Under the pieces are notes generated by a model. That model had not been told where the DNA came from, did not search any database, and saw only the letters and a program-made list of their open reading frames with translations. This document shows positions 17,342 to 25,547 of a stretch of 64,000 bases of DNA, piece by piece. The translations under genes and the position numbers were made by a program. The DNA is from Mycobacterium sp. 852002-40037_SCH5390672. GTDB lineage: Bacteria > Actinomycetota > Actinomycetes > Mycobacteriales > Mycobacteriaceae. The stretch's first letter is position 1; every line of letters starts with the position of its first letter. Location: contig NZ_LZTA01000014.1 of assembly GCF_001665875.1 (NCBI RefSeq), positions 1 through 64,000 on the forward strand. Reading direction: 5' to 3'.

Positions 17342-18868
17342 ATGCCTGCCCAGGACACGGCAGAGCCCGCGGCGCAGACCATCGCGGATGCCGCGCCTGA
17401 GCCCCACCTCGACCGCCGTCTGTTGATCGATGGCCGGCTGGTCGGCGCCGAAAAGTCGTTCCCCTCGATCAATCCCGCGACGGGTGCGGTCATCGGGCAT
17501 GCGCCGGAGGCCGGCGGCCAGGAGGCCCAGACGGCGATCGCGGCGGCCCGGCGTGCGTTCGACACCACCAGCTGGCCCACCGACGTGGAGCTGCGGATCC
17601 GCTGCCTCGACCAGTTGCACCAGGCGCTCGTCGACCACGCAGACGAGCTGCGTGAACTCACCATCGCCGAAGTCGGCGCCACCCGCGCGCTGACCCAGGG
17701 CGCTCAGCTCGACGAGCCGATCGGCATCGTGCGCTTCTACGCGGACCTGCTGCGCACCTATCAGTTCTCCGAAGACCTCGGCGAAAAAGAATCGCGGGGC
17801 ATGCGTCACCACCGCTGGGTGGAAAAGGAAGCCGCCGGCGTGGTCGGCGCCATCATCGCCTACAACTATCCCAACCAGCTCGCACTGGCGAAGCTCGCTC
17901 CGGCGCTGGCAGCCGGATGCACCGTGGTGCTCAAGGGCGCCCCGGACACGCCACTGGTCACCTTGGCACTGGGCGAGTTGATCGCCAATCACACCGACAT
18001 TCCCGCCGGGGTGGTGAACGTGCTCAGTTCGTCGGATCCGGCGTCCGGCGTCGCGCTGACCACCAGCCCGGACGTCGACGTCATCACCTTCACCGGATCG
18101 ACCGCGGTCGGGCGCAAGATCATGGCCGCCGCGAGCGACACCGTCAAGCGCGTCTTCCTGGAGTTGGGCGGCAAGTCGGCGGCCATCATGCTCGACGACG
18201 CCGACTTCGCCAACGCCGCCCTGTTCGCGGCCTTCAGCATGGTCACCCACGCGGGCCAGGGGTGTGCGCTCACGTCCCGGCTGCTGGTGCCCAAGTCCCA
18301 CCACGACGAGATCGTCGAGCTGATCGCGCAGAACTTCGCCAAGGTGCGACACGGCGACCCGGCCGACCCCAAGACCTACATGGGACCGCTGATCAACGAG
18401 CAACAGCGGGACAAGGTCGACGGCATGGTCCAGCGCGCCGTGGCGGCCGGGGCAACCCTGGTCACCGGCGGTAAGCGACTCGATCCCGGCTACTTCTATG
18501 CACCGACGCTGCTGACCAATGTCGATCCCGACAGCGAGATCGCGCAGGACGAGATCTTCGGCCCTGTCCTCGTGGTGATCGCGTTCGACGATGACGACGA
18601 TGCCGTGCGCATCGCCAACAACTCGATCTACGGACTGGCGGGCGCGGTGTTCAGCCGCGATCAGGACCGCGCGCTCGCCGTGGCGCGCCGGATCCGGGCC
18701 GGATCCTTCTCCATCAACGGCGGCAACTACTTCGGCGCCGACACCCCCTTCGGGGGTTTCAAGCAGTCGGGCGTGGGTCGCGAGATGGGTGTGGCCGGGC
18801 TCGAGGAGTTCCTGGAGAGCAAGACCTTTGCCGTGCCAGCCGTCTCAGCGAGAGGAGCCGGTGCATGA
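17342..18868 (+). CDS. NAD(P)-dependent aldehyde dehydrogenase
   Basis: A 508-residue ALDH. Motifs are GAIIAYNYPNQLALAKLAPALAAGCTVVLKG (cofactor region), FTGSTAVGRKIM, catalytic Glu in VFLELGGKSAAIMLDDADF and catalytic Cys in HAGQGCALTSRLLV. EIFGPVLVV and GGFKQSGVGREMG complete the family pattern. The first 18 residues are a weakly conserved acidic extension. It should oxidise an aldehyde to the acid. The stop overlaps the CoA-transferase start by 4 nt, suggesting that the acid is activated by transfer of CoA. An operator lies just upstream. Confidence 0.94.
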   Translation: MPAQDTAEPAAQTIADAAPEPHLDRRLLIDGRLVGAEKSFPSINPATGAVIGHAPEAGGQEAQTAIAAARRAFDTTSWPTDVELRIRCLDQLHQALVDHADELRELTIAEVGATRALTQGAQLDEPIGIVRFYADLLRTYQFSEDLGEKESRGMRHHRWVEKEAAGVVGAIIAYNYPNQLALAKLAPALAAGCTVVLKGAPDTPLVTLALGELIANHTDIPAGVVNVLSSSDPASGVALTTSPDVDVITFTGSTAVGRKIMAAASDTVKRVFLELGGKSAAIMLDDADFANAALFAAFSMVTHAGQGCALTSRLLVPKSHHDEIVELIAQNFAKVRHGDPADPKTYMGPLINEQQRDKVDGMVQRAVAAGATLVTGGKRLDPGYFYAPTLLTNVDPDSEIAQDEIFGPVLVVIAFDDDDDAVRIANNSIYGLAGAVFSRDQDRALAVARRIRAGSFSINGGNYFGADTPFGGFKQSGVGREMGVAGLEEFLESKTFAVPAVSARGAGA

Positions 18869-20070
18869 GGCCGCTCGAAGGCATCCGCATCCTTGAAGTC
18901 GCCATGTACGGGTTCGTCCCGTCGGCGGGTGCCGTGCTTGCCGAATGGGGCGCGGACGTGGTCAAGGTCGAGCACGCGGTGACCGGTGACCCGCAACGGG
19001 GGCTGCGGCAGACCGGGATGCTGCGCGTCGAAGGCGATCCCAACCCCAACATCGAGCACGCCAACCGCGGCAAGCGCAGCATCGGGCTGGACATGTCGGT
19101 GCCCGGAGGCAAGGAAGTGCTCTACGAGTTGGCCCGCCGCGCCGATGTGTTCCTGACCAGTTTCCTGCCCGATCACCGGAAGAAGTTCGGCATCGACGTC
19201 GACGACATCAGGGCGGTCAACCCGGACATCGTCTACGCGCGGGGGAGTGCGCTAGGCCCGCGCGGCGAAGAGTCGACCAAGGGCGGCTACGACATGACGG
19301 CCTTCTGGTGCCGGGCCGGAACCGCCGCCACTATTACTCCCGCCGGCATGCCGGGCATGATCGCGCCGCCCGGACCGGCGTATGGCGACACCATCTCGGG
19401 CACCAACCTCGCCGGGGGCATCGCGGCCGCGCTGCTCAAGCGTGAGCGCACCGGCGAACCGTCCGTCGTCGATGTGTCGCTGCTGGGCAGTGGCCTTTGG
19501 TCGCTGGGCCACACGGTCGCGCTGACAAGGCATCTGAACCAGCGGCTGGAGTCGCCGCCGCCCGGTGTGCACGGCGCGCCCAACAACCCACTGGTGGGCC
19601 TGTACACGACGTCCGACGGCCGCTACATCTCCTTCGTGATGATGCAGCCCACCAAGTTCTGGGCCGACGTGTGCCGCCATGTCGACCTGCCCGAGCTGGC
19701 CGATGACCCACGGTTCGACACGGTGGAGAACATCGCGGCCAACACCGCCGACGCGGTGGAACTGCTGACCAAGGCCATCGCCGCCCGCACACTGGTCGAG
19801 TGGAGCGAACGTTTCGCCACGCTCTCCGGGCCGTGGGCACCGGTGCAGGACACCCTGCAAGCAGCCGACGACGCGCAGATCCGCTCGAACGAGTACATGG
19901 TGCGGGCGGGTGAACTCGAGCTGGTGGCCAACCCGGTACAGTTCGACGTCGCAGCGCCACAGACCGGGCCGGCTCCCGGGTTCGCTGAGCAGACCGACGA
20001 GATCCTGATGGAGCTCGGCCTCGACTGGGACCGCATCATCGAACTCAAGACGGCCGGTGCCGTCACGTGA
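18865..20070 (+). CDS. CoA-transferase family III (CaiB/BaiF)
   Basis: A 401-residue class III CoA-transferase. N-terminal GIRILEVAMYGFVPSAGAVLAEWGADVVKVEH and NRGKRSIGLDMSVPGGKE are characteristic. The catalytic Asp candidate is in GGYDMTAFWCRAG, followed by SGTNLAGGIAAALLKRERTGEPSVVDVSLLG. It moves CoA between acids without ATP. It is translationally coupled (ATGA) to the aldehyde dehydrogenase, so it probably activates that enzyme's product. The 387 bp that follow precede the mce operon. Confidence 0.93.
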   Translation: MRPLEGIRILEVAMYGFVPSAGAVLAEWGADVVKVEHAVTGDPQRGLRQTGMLRVEGDPNPNIEHANRGKRSIGLDMSVPGGKEVLYELARRADVFLTSFLPDHRKKFGIDVDDIRAVNPDIVYARGSALGPRGEESTKGGYDMTAFWCRAGTAATITPAGMPGMIAPPGPAYGDTISGTNLAGGIAAALLKRERTGEPSVVDVSLLGSGLWSLGHTVALTRHLNQRLESPPPGVHGAPNNPLVGLYTTSDGRYISFVMMQPTKFWADVCRHVDLPELADDPRFDTVENIAANTADAVELLTKAIAARTLVEWSERFATLSGPWAPVQDTLQAADDAQIRSNEYMVRAGELELVANPVQFDVAAPQTGPAPGFAEQTDEILMELGLDWDRIIELKTAGAVT

Positions 20071-20160
20071 GTACTAGTGGACTGGAGCAGCCCTGTAATG
20101 CGTGAGGCGACCTTCGCTTCTGTTGGGACGCAATTGCCTTGCGCCCTTGCACCGACCGCG

Positions 20161-20186
20161 AAATGCGCGATAACGGTTATGCATTT
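20161..20186. promoter_or_regulatory. nested inverted repeat upstream of the mce operon
   Basis: The core ATAAC-G-GTTAT (20170-20180) is a perfect 5-bp inverted repeat. It is flanked by AAATGC on the left (20161-20166) and GCATTT on the right (20181-20186). It resembles an operator of a dimeric repressor. The one-base spacer differs from the KstR consensus (AAC-N2-GTT). Confidence 0.45.
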
Positions 20187-20284
20187 TTCGCTCCGCCTGG
20201 ACTTGGCATGAGTCATAATCGCCGGACGCTTCAAGACGTGGAGTTCTTCGTTTTGCAGCGCCAACTCACGAACGGAGGTCTGGC

Positions 20285-20452
20285 GTGAGCGAGCTAGCGG
20301 CTGTCACATCGCAGATCCTTGCCGGAATGCGGCTGCCCGCCGAGCATTTCGCCCTCGTCAGCACGCGTTTACAGCCGTCAATGCTGCCGAATCTACCGCA
20401 GCCGTTGCGCCAGAACAAGACTGTCGGTCTCGTAACGCGGGGAAGGGTCTGA
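20285..20452 (+). CDS. possible 55-aa small protein upstream of yrbEA
   Basis: A GTG start with a strong GGAGG 7 nt upstream opens an uninterrupted frame, VSELAAVTSQILAGMRL to TVGLVTRGRV. It ends 5 nt before the yrbEA start. The frame is rich in typical mycobacterial codons. No signal peptide, membrane helix or known domain is visible. It could be a small protein, a translational-coupling leader, or the remnant of an older gene. Confidence 0.45.
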   Translation: MSELAAVTSQILAGMRLPAEHFALVSTRLQPSMLPNLPQPLRQNKTVGLVTRGRV

Positions 20453-20457
20453 GACCG

Positions 20458-21276
20458 ATGGCAACCAAGGGAGCAAACCACTGGTCAGCAGGATTGCCGC
20501 AGCTGAAACTGAAATGGGACTTCTCGGGGCCCATGCAAGCGGTCGGAGCCTTGTTCGCAATGTCGGCCGACGCGGTCAAGTTCGCGTTCCGCCGGCCGTT
20601 CCAGTGGCGGGAGTTCTTGGAGCAATCCTGGTTTGTCGCACGGGTGTCGCTGGCTCCCACCCTGTTGGTAGCGATCCCGTTTACCGTCCTCGTCAGCTTC
20701 ACCCTCAACATCCTCTTGCGCGAACTGGGCGCGGCGGATCTGTCCGGTGCGGGGGCCGCGTTCGGTGCAGTCACCCAGCTCGGCCCGCTGGTCACCGTTT
20801 TGATCGTTGCGGGCGCCGGTGCTACGGCAATGTGCGCCGACCTGGGGGCGCGAACGATTCGCGAAGAAATCGACGCGATGGAAGTGCTGGGCATCAACCC
20901 GGTGCAACGGCTGGTGACACCGCGAATGCTGGCTTCCGGATTGGTGGCGTTTTTGCTCAACAGCCTGGTTGTCATCATCGGCGTCCTTGGCGGCTACGTC
21001 TTTTCGGTGTTTGTGCAAGACGTCAACCCTGGTGCGTTCGCCGCGGGTATCACCTTGCTCACCGGCGTGCCCGAGGTGATTATTTCGTGCGTCAAGGCAG
21101 CCCTTTTCGGCCTCATCGCCGGATTGGTCGCCTGTTATCGGGGCCTGTCGATCACCGGCGGGGGCGCTAAAGCTGTTGGCAACGCGGTGAACGAAACCGT
21201 GGTTTACGCCTTCATGTCCCTGTTCGTCGTCAACGTGGTGGTCACCGCGGTCGGCATCAAGATGACGGCGAAGTAG
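20458..21276 (+). CDS. yrbEA: YrbEA-type Mce ABC-transporter permease (MlaE family)
   Basis: A 272-residue integral membrane protein with five to six hydrophobic segments. The MlaE/YrbE signature is present around GAGATAMCADLGARTIREEIDAMEVLGINPVQRLVTPRMLA, the EExDA-LG cytoplasmic loop. It is the first of the two permeases of the Mce lipid importer, paired with YrbEB, and is energised by an MceG/Mkl ATPase that is not encoded here. It starts the yrbEA-yrbEB-mceABCDEF operon. The gap to yrbEB is 9 bp. Which numbered mce locus this is cannot be decided from the sequence alone. Confidence 0.95.
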   Translation: MATKGANHWSAGLPQLKLKWDFSGPMQAVGALFAMSADAVKFAFRRPFQWREFLEQSWFVARVSLAPTLLVAIPFTVLVSFTLNILLRELGAADLSGAGAAFGAVTQLGPLVTVLIVAGAGATAMCADLGARTIREEIDAMEVLGINPVQRLVTPRMLASGLVAFLLNSLVVIIGVLGGYVFSVFVQDVNPGAFAAGITLLTGVPEVIISCVKAALFGLIAGLVACYRGLSITGGGAKAVGNAVNETVVYAFMSLFVVNVVVTAVGIKMTAK

Positions 21277-21285
21277 GGACTGCGA

Positions 21286-22131
21286 ATGGCGCTCAGGGCC
21301 GCATATCCACGATTGACCCGCCAGCTCGAGAGGCCGGTCGCCTTCTTGGGCCGGATCGGCGATCACACCATGTTTTACGGTAGAGCGCTCGCCGGAATCC
21401 CCTTCGCAGCTACTCGCTACACGCGCGAAGTCGTGCGGCTGATTGCCGAGATCAGCATGGGCGCGGGCACTTTGGCGATGATTGGCGGAACCGTTGTGAT
21501 CGTCGGCTTTTTGACGCTGGCAGCGGGCGGCACATTGGCCATTCAGGGTTACACCTCGCTGGGCAATATCGGCATCGAGGCGCTGACAGGCTTTTTGGCC
21601 GCATTCATCAACGTGCGAATCGCGGCACCGGTGGTCGCCGGGATCGGTCTGGCGGCTACCTTCGGCGCCGGGGTGACCGCCCAGTTGGGCGCCATGCGGA
21701 TCAACGAAGAAGTCGATGCCTTGGAGAGCATGGCGATTCGGCCGGTTGCCTATTTGGTGAGCACCAGGATCCTGGCGGGAATGATGGCCATCACGCCGTT
21801 GTACAGCATCGCCGTCATCCTGTCGTTCGTGGCCAGTCAGTTCACCACGACGTTCTTGCTCGGACAGTCACAGGGCTTGTACCAGCACTACTTCAACACG
21901 TTCCTGAACCCGATCGACTTGTTGTGGTCGTTTTTGCAGGCCATTTTGATGGCGCTCACCATCTTGTTGATCCATACGTACTACGGTTACTTCGCTTCGG
22001 GGGGGCCAGCCGGTGTGGGCAACGCGACCGGTAACGCGGTGCGCACCTCGCTCATCGTCGTGGTTTCGGTAACGCTGTTGGTCTCGCTTTCTATTTACGG
22101 TTCCAACGGCAACTTCAACCTGTCCGGTTAG
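21286..22131 (+). CDS. yrbEB: YrbEB-type Mce ABC-transporter permease (MlaE family)
   Basis: A 281-residue membrane protein and second permease. Segments such as TLAMIGGTVVIVGFLTLAAGG and SLIVVVSVTLLVSLSIYG are membrane helices. The family loop is GAGVTAQLGAMRINEEVDALESMAIRPVAYLVSTRILAG. It acts with YrbEA as a heterodimeric permease in the cytoplasmic membrane. It is followed after 19 bp by mceA, whose start is preceded by AGAGGAGG. Confidence 0.95.
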   Translation: MALRAAYPRLTRQLERPVAFLGRIGDHTMFYGRALAGIPFAATRYTREVVRLIAEISMGAGTLAMIGGTVVIVGFLTLAAGGTLAIQGYTSLGNIGIEALTGFLAAFINVRIAAPVVAGIGLAATFGAGVTAQLGAMRINEEVDALESMAIRPVAYLVSTRILAGMMAITPLYSIAVILSFVASQFTTTFLLGQSQGLYQHYFNTFLNPIDLLWSFLQAILMALTILLIHTYYGYFASGGPAGVGNATGNAVRTSLIVVVSVTLLVSLSIYGSNGNFNLSG

Positions 22132-22150
22132 CAGAGGAGGTGGAACGGCA

Positions 22151-23410
22151 GTGACTCAGAATGTGCCAGCGGGTCGCGGCGCGGTCGGCGGCCGACCCGC
22201 GCGCGCCGGCCATACCCGGCCGCCCGAGCGCAATTACCTGCCGCCCCTGTTCGGACTGGCCACCGTCGTCATCATTGGTGTGATCTTCGCCGTGGCGGTG
22301 GGTCTGTTTCAGGGCTCCTTTACCCAAACCGTGCCGGTGACCGTGGTTTCGCAGCGAGCCGGCCTGGTCATGAACCCGGACGCCAAGGTCAAGCTGCGCG
22401 GCGTGCAGGTGGGCAAGGTGGCCTCGATCAACTCGCTGCCCAACGGCCAAGCGGCCATTCACTTGGCGATGGACCCGTCGCAGATGCGCTTCATTCCCGC
22501 CAACGTGCTCGTCGACATCGCGTCATCGACGGTCTTCGGTGCCAAGTCCGTCCTGCTGGTAGAACCCGACCAACCCTCGGCCCAACGGCTACACAGCGGC
22601 CAGACGCTGCAGGGACAGCACGTCATGGTCGAAATCAACACGGTGTTCCAGCAATTGGTGTCGGTTCTGAGCCACATCGATCCGCCGAAGCTCAACGAGT
22701 CGCTGGGTGCGCTGGCACAGGCGTTCAGTGGCCGGGGTCCACAGCTTGGGCAGTCACTGAACGACCTGGATTCGTTTCTGGCCAGGTTGGAGCCGAGTCT
22801 TCCCGCATTCAGGCATGACCTTGCGGTCTTGCCGGCGGTGTCCAACGCCTATGCTGACGCGGCTCCGGACCTGGTGAAGACCGCATCCAACGCGGTCCGG
22901 ATCAGCAAGACGCTTGTCGATGAGCAGCACAACCTGGATGCGCTGCTGATCAGCGCGATCGGCTTGGCCGACATCGGCAACGACGTCTTATCGACGAACC
23001 GCCAACCGCTGACGAATGTATTGCACCTTCTGGTGCCGACCACCGACCTGACCAATGAGTACGCCCCGGCTCTCAACTGCGCTTTTGCCGGGCTCGTACA
23101 GATAACGCACGGGGCGCCGTTGTCGGAACCGAGCATCAACATCTCGGCGAGTCTCACGTGGGGCGCCGAACGTTATCGGTACCCGACGAACCTGCCCAAG
23201 GTTGCGGCGACGGGCGGCCCGCAGTGCGTGGGCCTGCCGAAGCTGCCGTTCAACACGAGTCCACCGCAATTGATTACCGATATCGGCGCCGACCCGGTGG
23301 GGTACGGAAACCCACAGCTGTTGCTCAACTTCGACGGGCTCAAGCAGCTGTTGTACGGGCCGATCGCCGGCCCGCCACGCAACCCCGCCCAGATCGGACA
23401 ACCCGGATGA
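22151..23410 (+). CDS. mceA: Mce family protein MceA
   Basis: A 419-residue protein with a GTG start. After a basic N-terminus there is one membrane anchor (LFGLATVVIIGVIFAVAVGLF, about 34-54). The MlaD/Mce domain follows (QRAGLVMNPDAKVKLRGVQVGKVASI...), then the long helical Mce region (about 165-300) that forms the hydrophobic tunnel of the Mce hexamer. The C-terminus is proline-rich. It lies in the cell envelope as a subunit of the substrate-conducting needle. It overlaps mceB by 4 nt (ATGA). Confidence 0.95.
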   Translation: MTQNVPAGRGAVGGRPARAGHTRPPERNYLPPLFGLATVVIIGVIFAVAVGLFQGSFTQTVPVTVVSQRAGLVMNPDAKVKLRGVQVGKVASINSLPNGQAAIHLAMDPSQMRFIPANVLVDIASSTVFGAKSVLLVEPDQPSAQRLHSGQTLQGQHVMVEINTVFQQLVSVLSHIDPPKLNESLGALAQAFSGRGPQLGQSLNDLDSFLARLEPSLPAFRHDLAVLPAVSNAYADAAPDLVKTASNAVRISKTLVDEQHNLDALLISAIGLADIGNDVLSTNRQPLTNVLHLLVPTTDLTNEYAPALNCAFAGLVQITHGAPLSEPSINISASLTWGAERYRYPTNLPKVAATGGPQCVGLPKLPFNTSPPQLITDIGADPVGYGNPQLLLNFDGLKQLLYGPIAGPPRNPAQIGQPG

Positions 23411-24429
23411 GAACGCGCGCCACGCTGATCAAGTTCGGGATCTTCGCGGTCGTGATGGCGATCCTTACTGCCTTCCTGTTCTTCATCTTCGGCCAGTACC
23501 GGACGGGTTCGACGACCAAGTATTCCGCAGTGTTCACCGACGTCTCGCGTCTCAAATCGGGCCAGTCGGTGCGCGTCGCCGGGATCCGGGTGGGCACGGT
23601 CAACAGCGTGTCGCTGCAACCGGACAAGAAAGTTGTGGTGAAATTCGACGCCGACCGCAACGTCGTCCTCACCGAGGGCACCAGGGCGGCGGTCCGCTAC
23701 CTCAACCTGGTGGGCGATCGCTACCTCGAACTCGTCGATGGTCCGGGCTCGACCAAGCATCTACCGGCCGGCGGTCAGATTCCGGTCAACCGTACCGCCC
23801 CGGCCCTTGACCTCGATCTGCTGCTTGGCGGACTCAAACCCGTTACCCAGGGCCTGAATGCGCGCGATGTCAACGCGCTCACCTCGGGGTTGTTGCAGGT
23901 CTTCCAGGGTCAAGGCGGGACTCTCGAGTCGCTGTTCGCCAAGACGACGTCGTTTTCCAACGCCTTGGCCGACAACGATCAAACCGTGCAACAACTGATC
24001 GACAACCTCAACATCGTGATCGGCACGGTTGCCAAGGACGGCAAACAGTTCTCCGGCGCGATCGATCGCCTCGAGCAGCTTGTCAGCGGCCTGTCGAATG
24101 ACCGCGACACGATCGGGTCCGCGATTGACGCCCTGGACAGGGGGACCGCCTCGCTGGCGGATCTGCTGGCCGAGGCCCGCCCGCCGCTGTCCGGCACCAT
24201 AGCTCAGCTGAATCGGCTGGCGCCGATCCTCGATAACGACAAGGACCGCCTCGACGCCGCAATCGCCAAGTCGCCACAGAACTACCGCAAGCTGGTCCGC
24301 CTCGGCGTGAACGGCGCCACCATCCCGTACTACCTCTGCCAGTTCGGGATCCGCGGCACGGATCTTTCGGGTAAGACCGTGCGCGCCAATATCTTCAGGT
24401 CAGATGCAGGAAGGTGCACGGAACCCTAA
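23407..24429 (+). CDS. mceB: Mce family protein MceB
   Basis: A 340-residue protein. The anchor is FGIFAVVMAILTAFLFFIFG (about 10-29), then the Mce domain: YSAVFTDVSRLKSGQSVRVAGIRVGTVNSV, YLNLVGDRYLELVDG. A helical Mce region with Asn/Asp-rich turns follows, and a C-terminal cysteine-containing segment (YYLCQFGIRG). Translation is coupled to mceA (ATGA), and its TAA shares one base with the mceC ATG. It is the second subunit of the Mce complex. Confidence 0.95.
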   Translation: MRTRATLIKFGIFAVVMAILTAFLFFIFGQYRTGSTTKYSAVFTDVSRLKSGQSVRVAGIRVGTVNSVSLQPDKKVVVKFDADRNVVLTEGTRAAVRYLNLVGDRYLELVDGPGSTKHLPAGGQIPVNRTAPALDLDLLLGGLKPVTQGLNARDVNALTSGLLQVFQGQGGTLESLFAKTTSFSNALADNDQTVQQLIDNLNIVIGTVAKDGKQFSGAIDRLEQLVSGLSNDRDTIGSAIDALDRGTASLADLLAEARPPLSGTIAQLNRLAPILDNDKDRLDAAIAKSPQNYRKLVRLGVNGATIPYYLCQFGIRGTDLSGKTVRANIFRSDAGRCTEP

Positions 24430-25547
24430 TGCTCAAGTATCGCGGAGCTGGGCTGGTCAAGCCCGGACTCATCGGCGTCGTCCTGGCGGTGATGGTCATC
24501 CTGGTGGGCCTGTCGCCCGACCGCTTCATCTCGTGGGCGACGATGGTCCGCTACCAGGCGCTGTTTACCGAAGCCGGCGGCCTTGCGACGGGCAACCCCG
24601 TCATTGTGTCGGGGATGAAGGTCGGCACGGTGTCGGATGTGAAGCTGCGCCACGGCGATGCGCTGGTGACGTTCGCGATGAAAGGCAACATCCTGCTCGG
24701 GTCGGAGACTTCCGCGCACATCCGCACCGGCTCGCTGCTGGGCGAGCGGATGTTGACGGTGGAGTCCGCCGGCAGCGGCACGATGCACCCGATGACGCTG
24801 ATCCCCGTCTCGCGCACGTCTTCGCCGTACTCGCTGACCGAAGCGGTCAGCGATCTGACATCGGACACGGCCGGCACCAACACCACGGCGCTGAATCAGT
24901 CGTTGGACACGCTGGCGGCGACGCTGGACCAGATCGCACCCCAAATGGGGCCGGCCTTCGACGCACTCACCCGGCTATCACGAACCCTCAACAGTCGTAA
25001 CAAGAACCTGGGTGACTTGTTCAAGAGTGCCGGCGACGTCACCGGGATACTTTCCGAACGCAGCATGCAGGTCAACAAGCTCATCCTCAACTCCGATTCT
25101 CTGCTGCAAGTGCTGGTCGCGCGGCGACAAGAGGTCGTGGACCTGCTGGCCAACACCTCGGTGGTGGCCAAGCAGCTGACGGGGTTGGTGCACGACAACG
25201 AAAGCACATTGGCACCGACGCTGGAGCGGCTGAATCGGGTGACCGCGGTGCTGGAGAAGAACCGCGACAACATCGGCAAAGCGCTGCCGGGTCTCGCCAA
25301 ATTCGAAATCACGGTCGGTGAGGCCATCTCCGGTATGTACGCCTACCAGGCGTTCGCCCCGAACTTCCTTGTCCCGCAACTCTTCCAGGAGTTGGTCGAC
25401 TACCTCTGGGGATTCCGCACCTTCGATACTTCTAAGGGTCCCGGCTTCCCGTCCCCGGTACCTCGGGCGCTGACCCCTTGGCCGTACAACTTGATTCCAC
25501 AGTGCCCTGGCTGCACGTTGGGCGGACGGATCGGAGGATCGCAATGA
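24429..25547 (+). CDS. mceC: Mce family protein MceC
   Basis: A 372-residue protein starting MLKYRGAGLVKPGLIG. One anchor (about 12-30) is followed by the Mce domain (YQALFTEAGGLATGNPVIVSGMKVGTVSDV, LLGERMLTVESAG). The rest is a predicted helical region with several LARRQEVVDLLANT-like coiled segments and a short C-terminal CPGCTLGG. It overlaps mceD by 4 nt. The start chosen is the ATG within TAATG at the mceB stop. Confidence 0.95.
   Translation: MLKYRGAGLVKPGLIGVVLAVMVILVGLSPDRFISWATMVRYQALFTEAGGLATGNPVIVSGMKVGTVSDVKLRHGDALVTFAMKGNILLGSETSAHIRTGSLLGERMLTVESAGSGTMHPMTLIPVSRTSSPYSLTEAVSDLTSDTAGTNTTALNQSLDTLAATLDQIAPQMGPAFDALTRLSRTLNSRNKNLGDLFKSAGDVTGILSERSMQVNKLILNSDSLLQVLVARRQEVVDLLANTSVVAKQLTGLVHDNESTLAPTLERLNRVTAVLEKNRDNIGKALPGLAKFEITVGEAISGMYAYQAFAPNFLVPQLFQELVDYLWGFRTFDTSKGPGFPSPVPRALTPWPYNLIPQCPGCTLGGRIGGSQ

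Larger units (their letters stand above)
20071..20457 (+). other. leader region of the yrbE-mce operon
   Basis: This 387-bp gap holds a nested palindrome at 20161-20186 and a 55-codon ORF at 20285-20452. It probably carries the mce operon promoter. I see no strong rho-independent terminator after the CoA-transferase, so partial read-through into mce is possible. Confidence 0.5.

Noticed and set aside
17264..18403. A 379-codon open frame on the minus strand opposite the aldehyde dehydrogenase
   Set aside because: It is antisense to a well-supported gene and carries no recognisable motif.
20161..20186. KstR or KstR2 site upstream of the mce operon
   Set aside because: The AAC-G-GTT core has one base between the halves whereas KstR needs two, and there is no CAAG-N2-CTTG as for KstR2.
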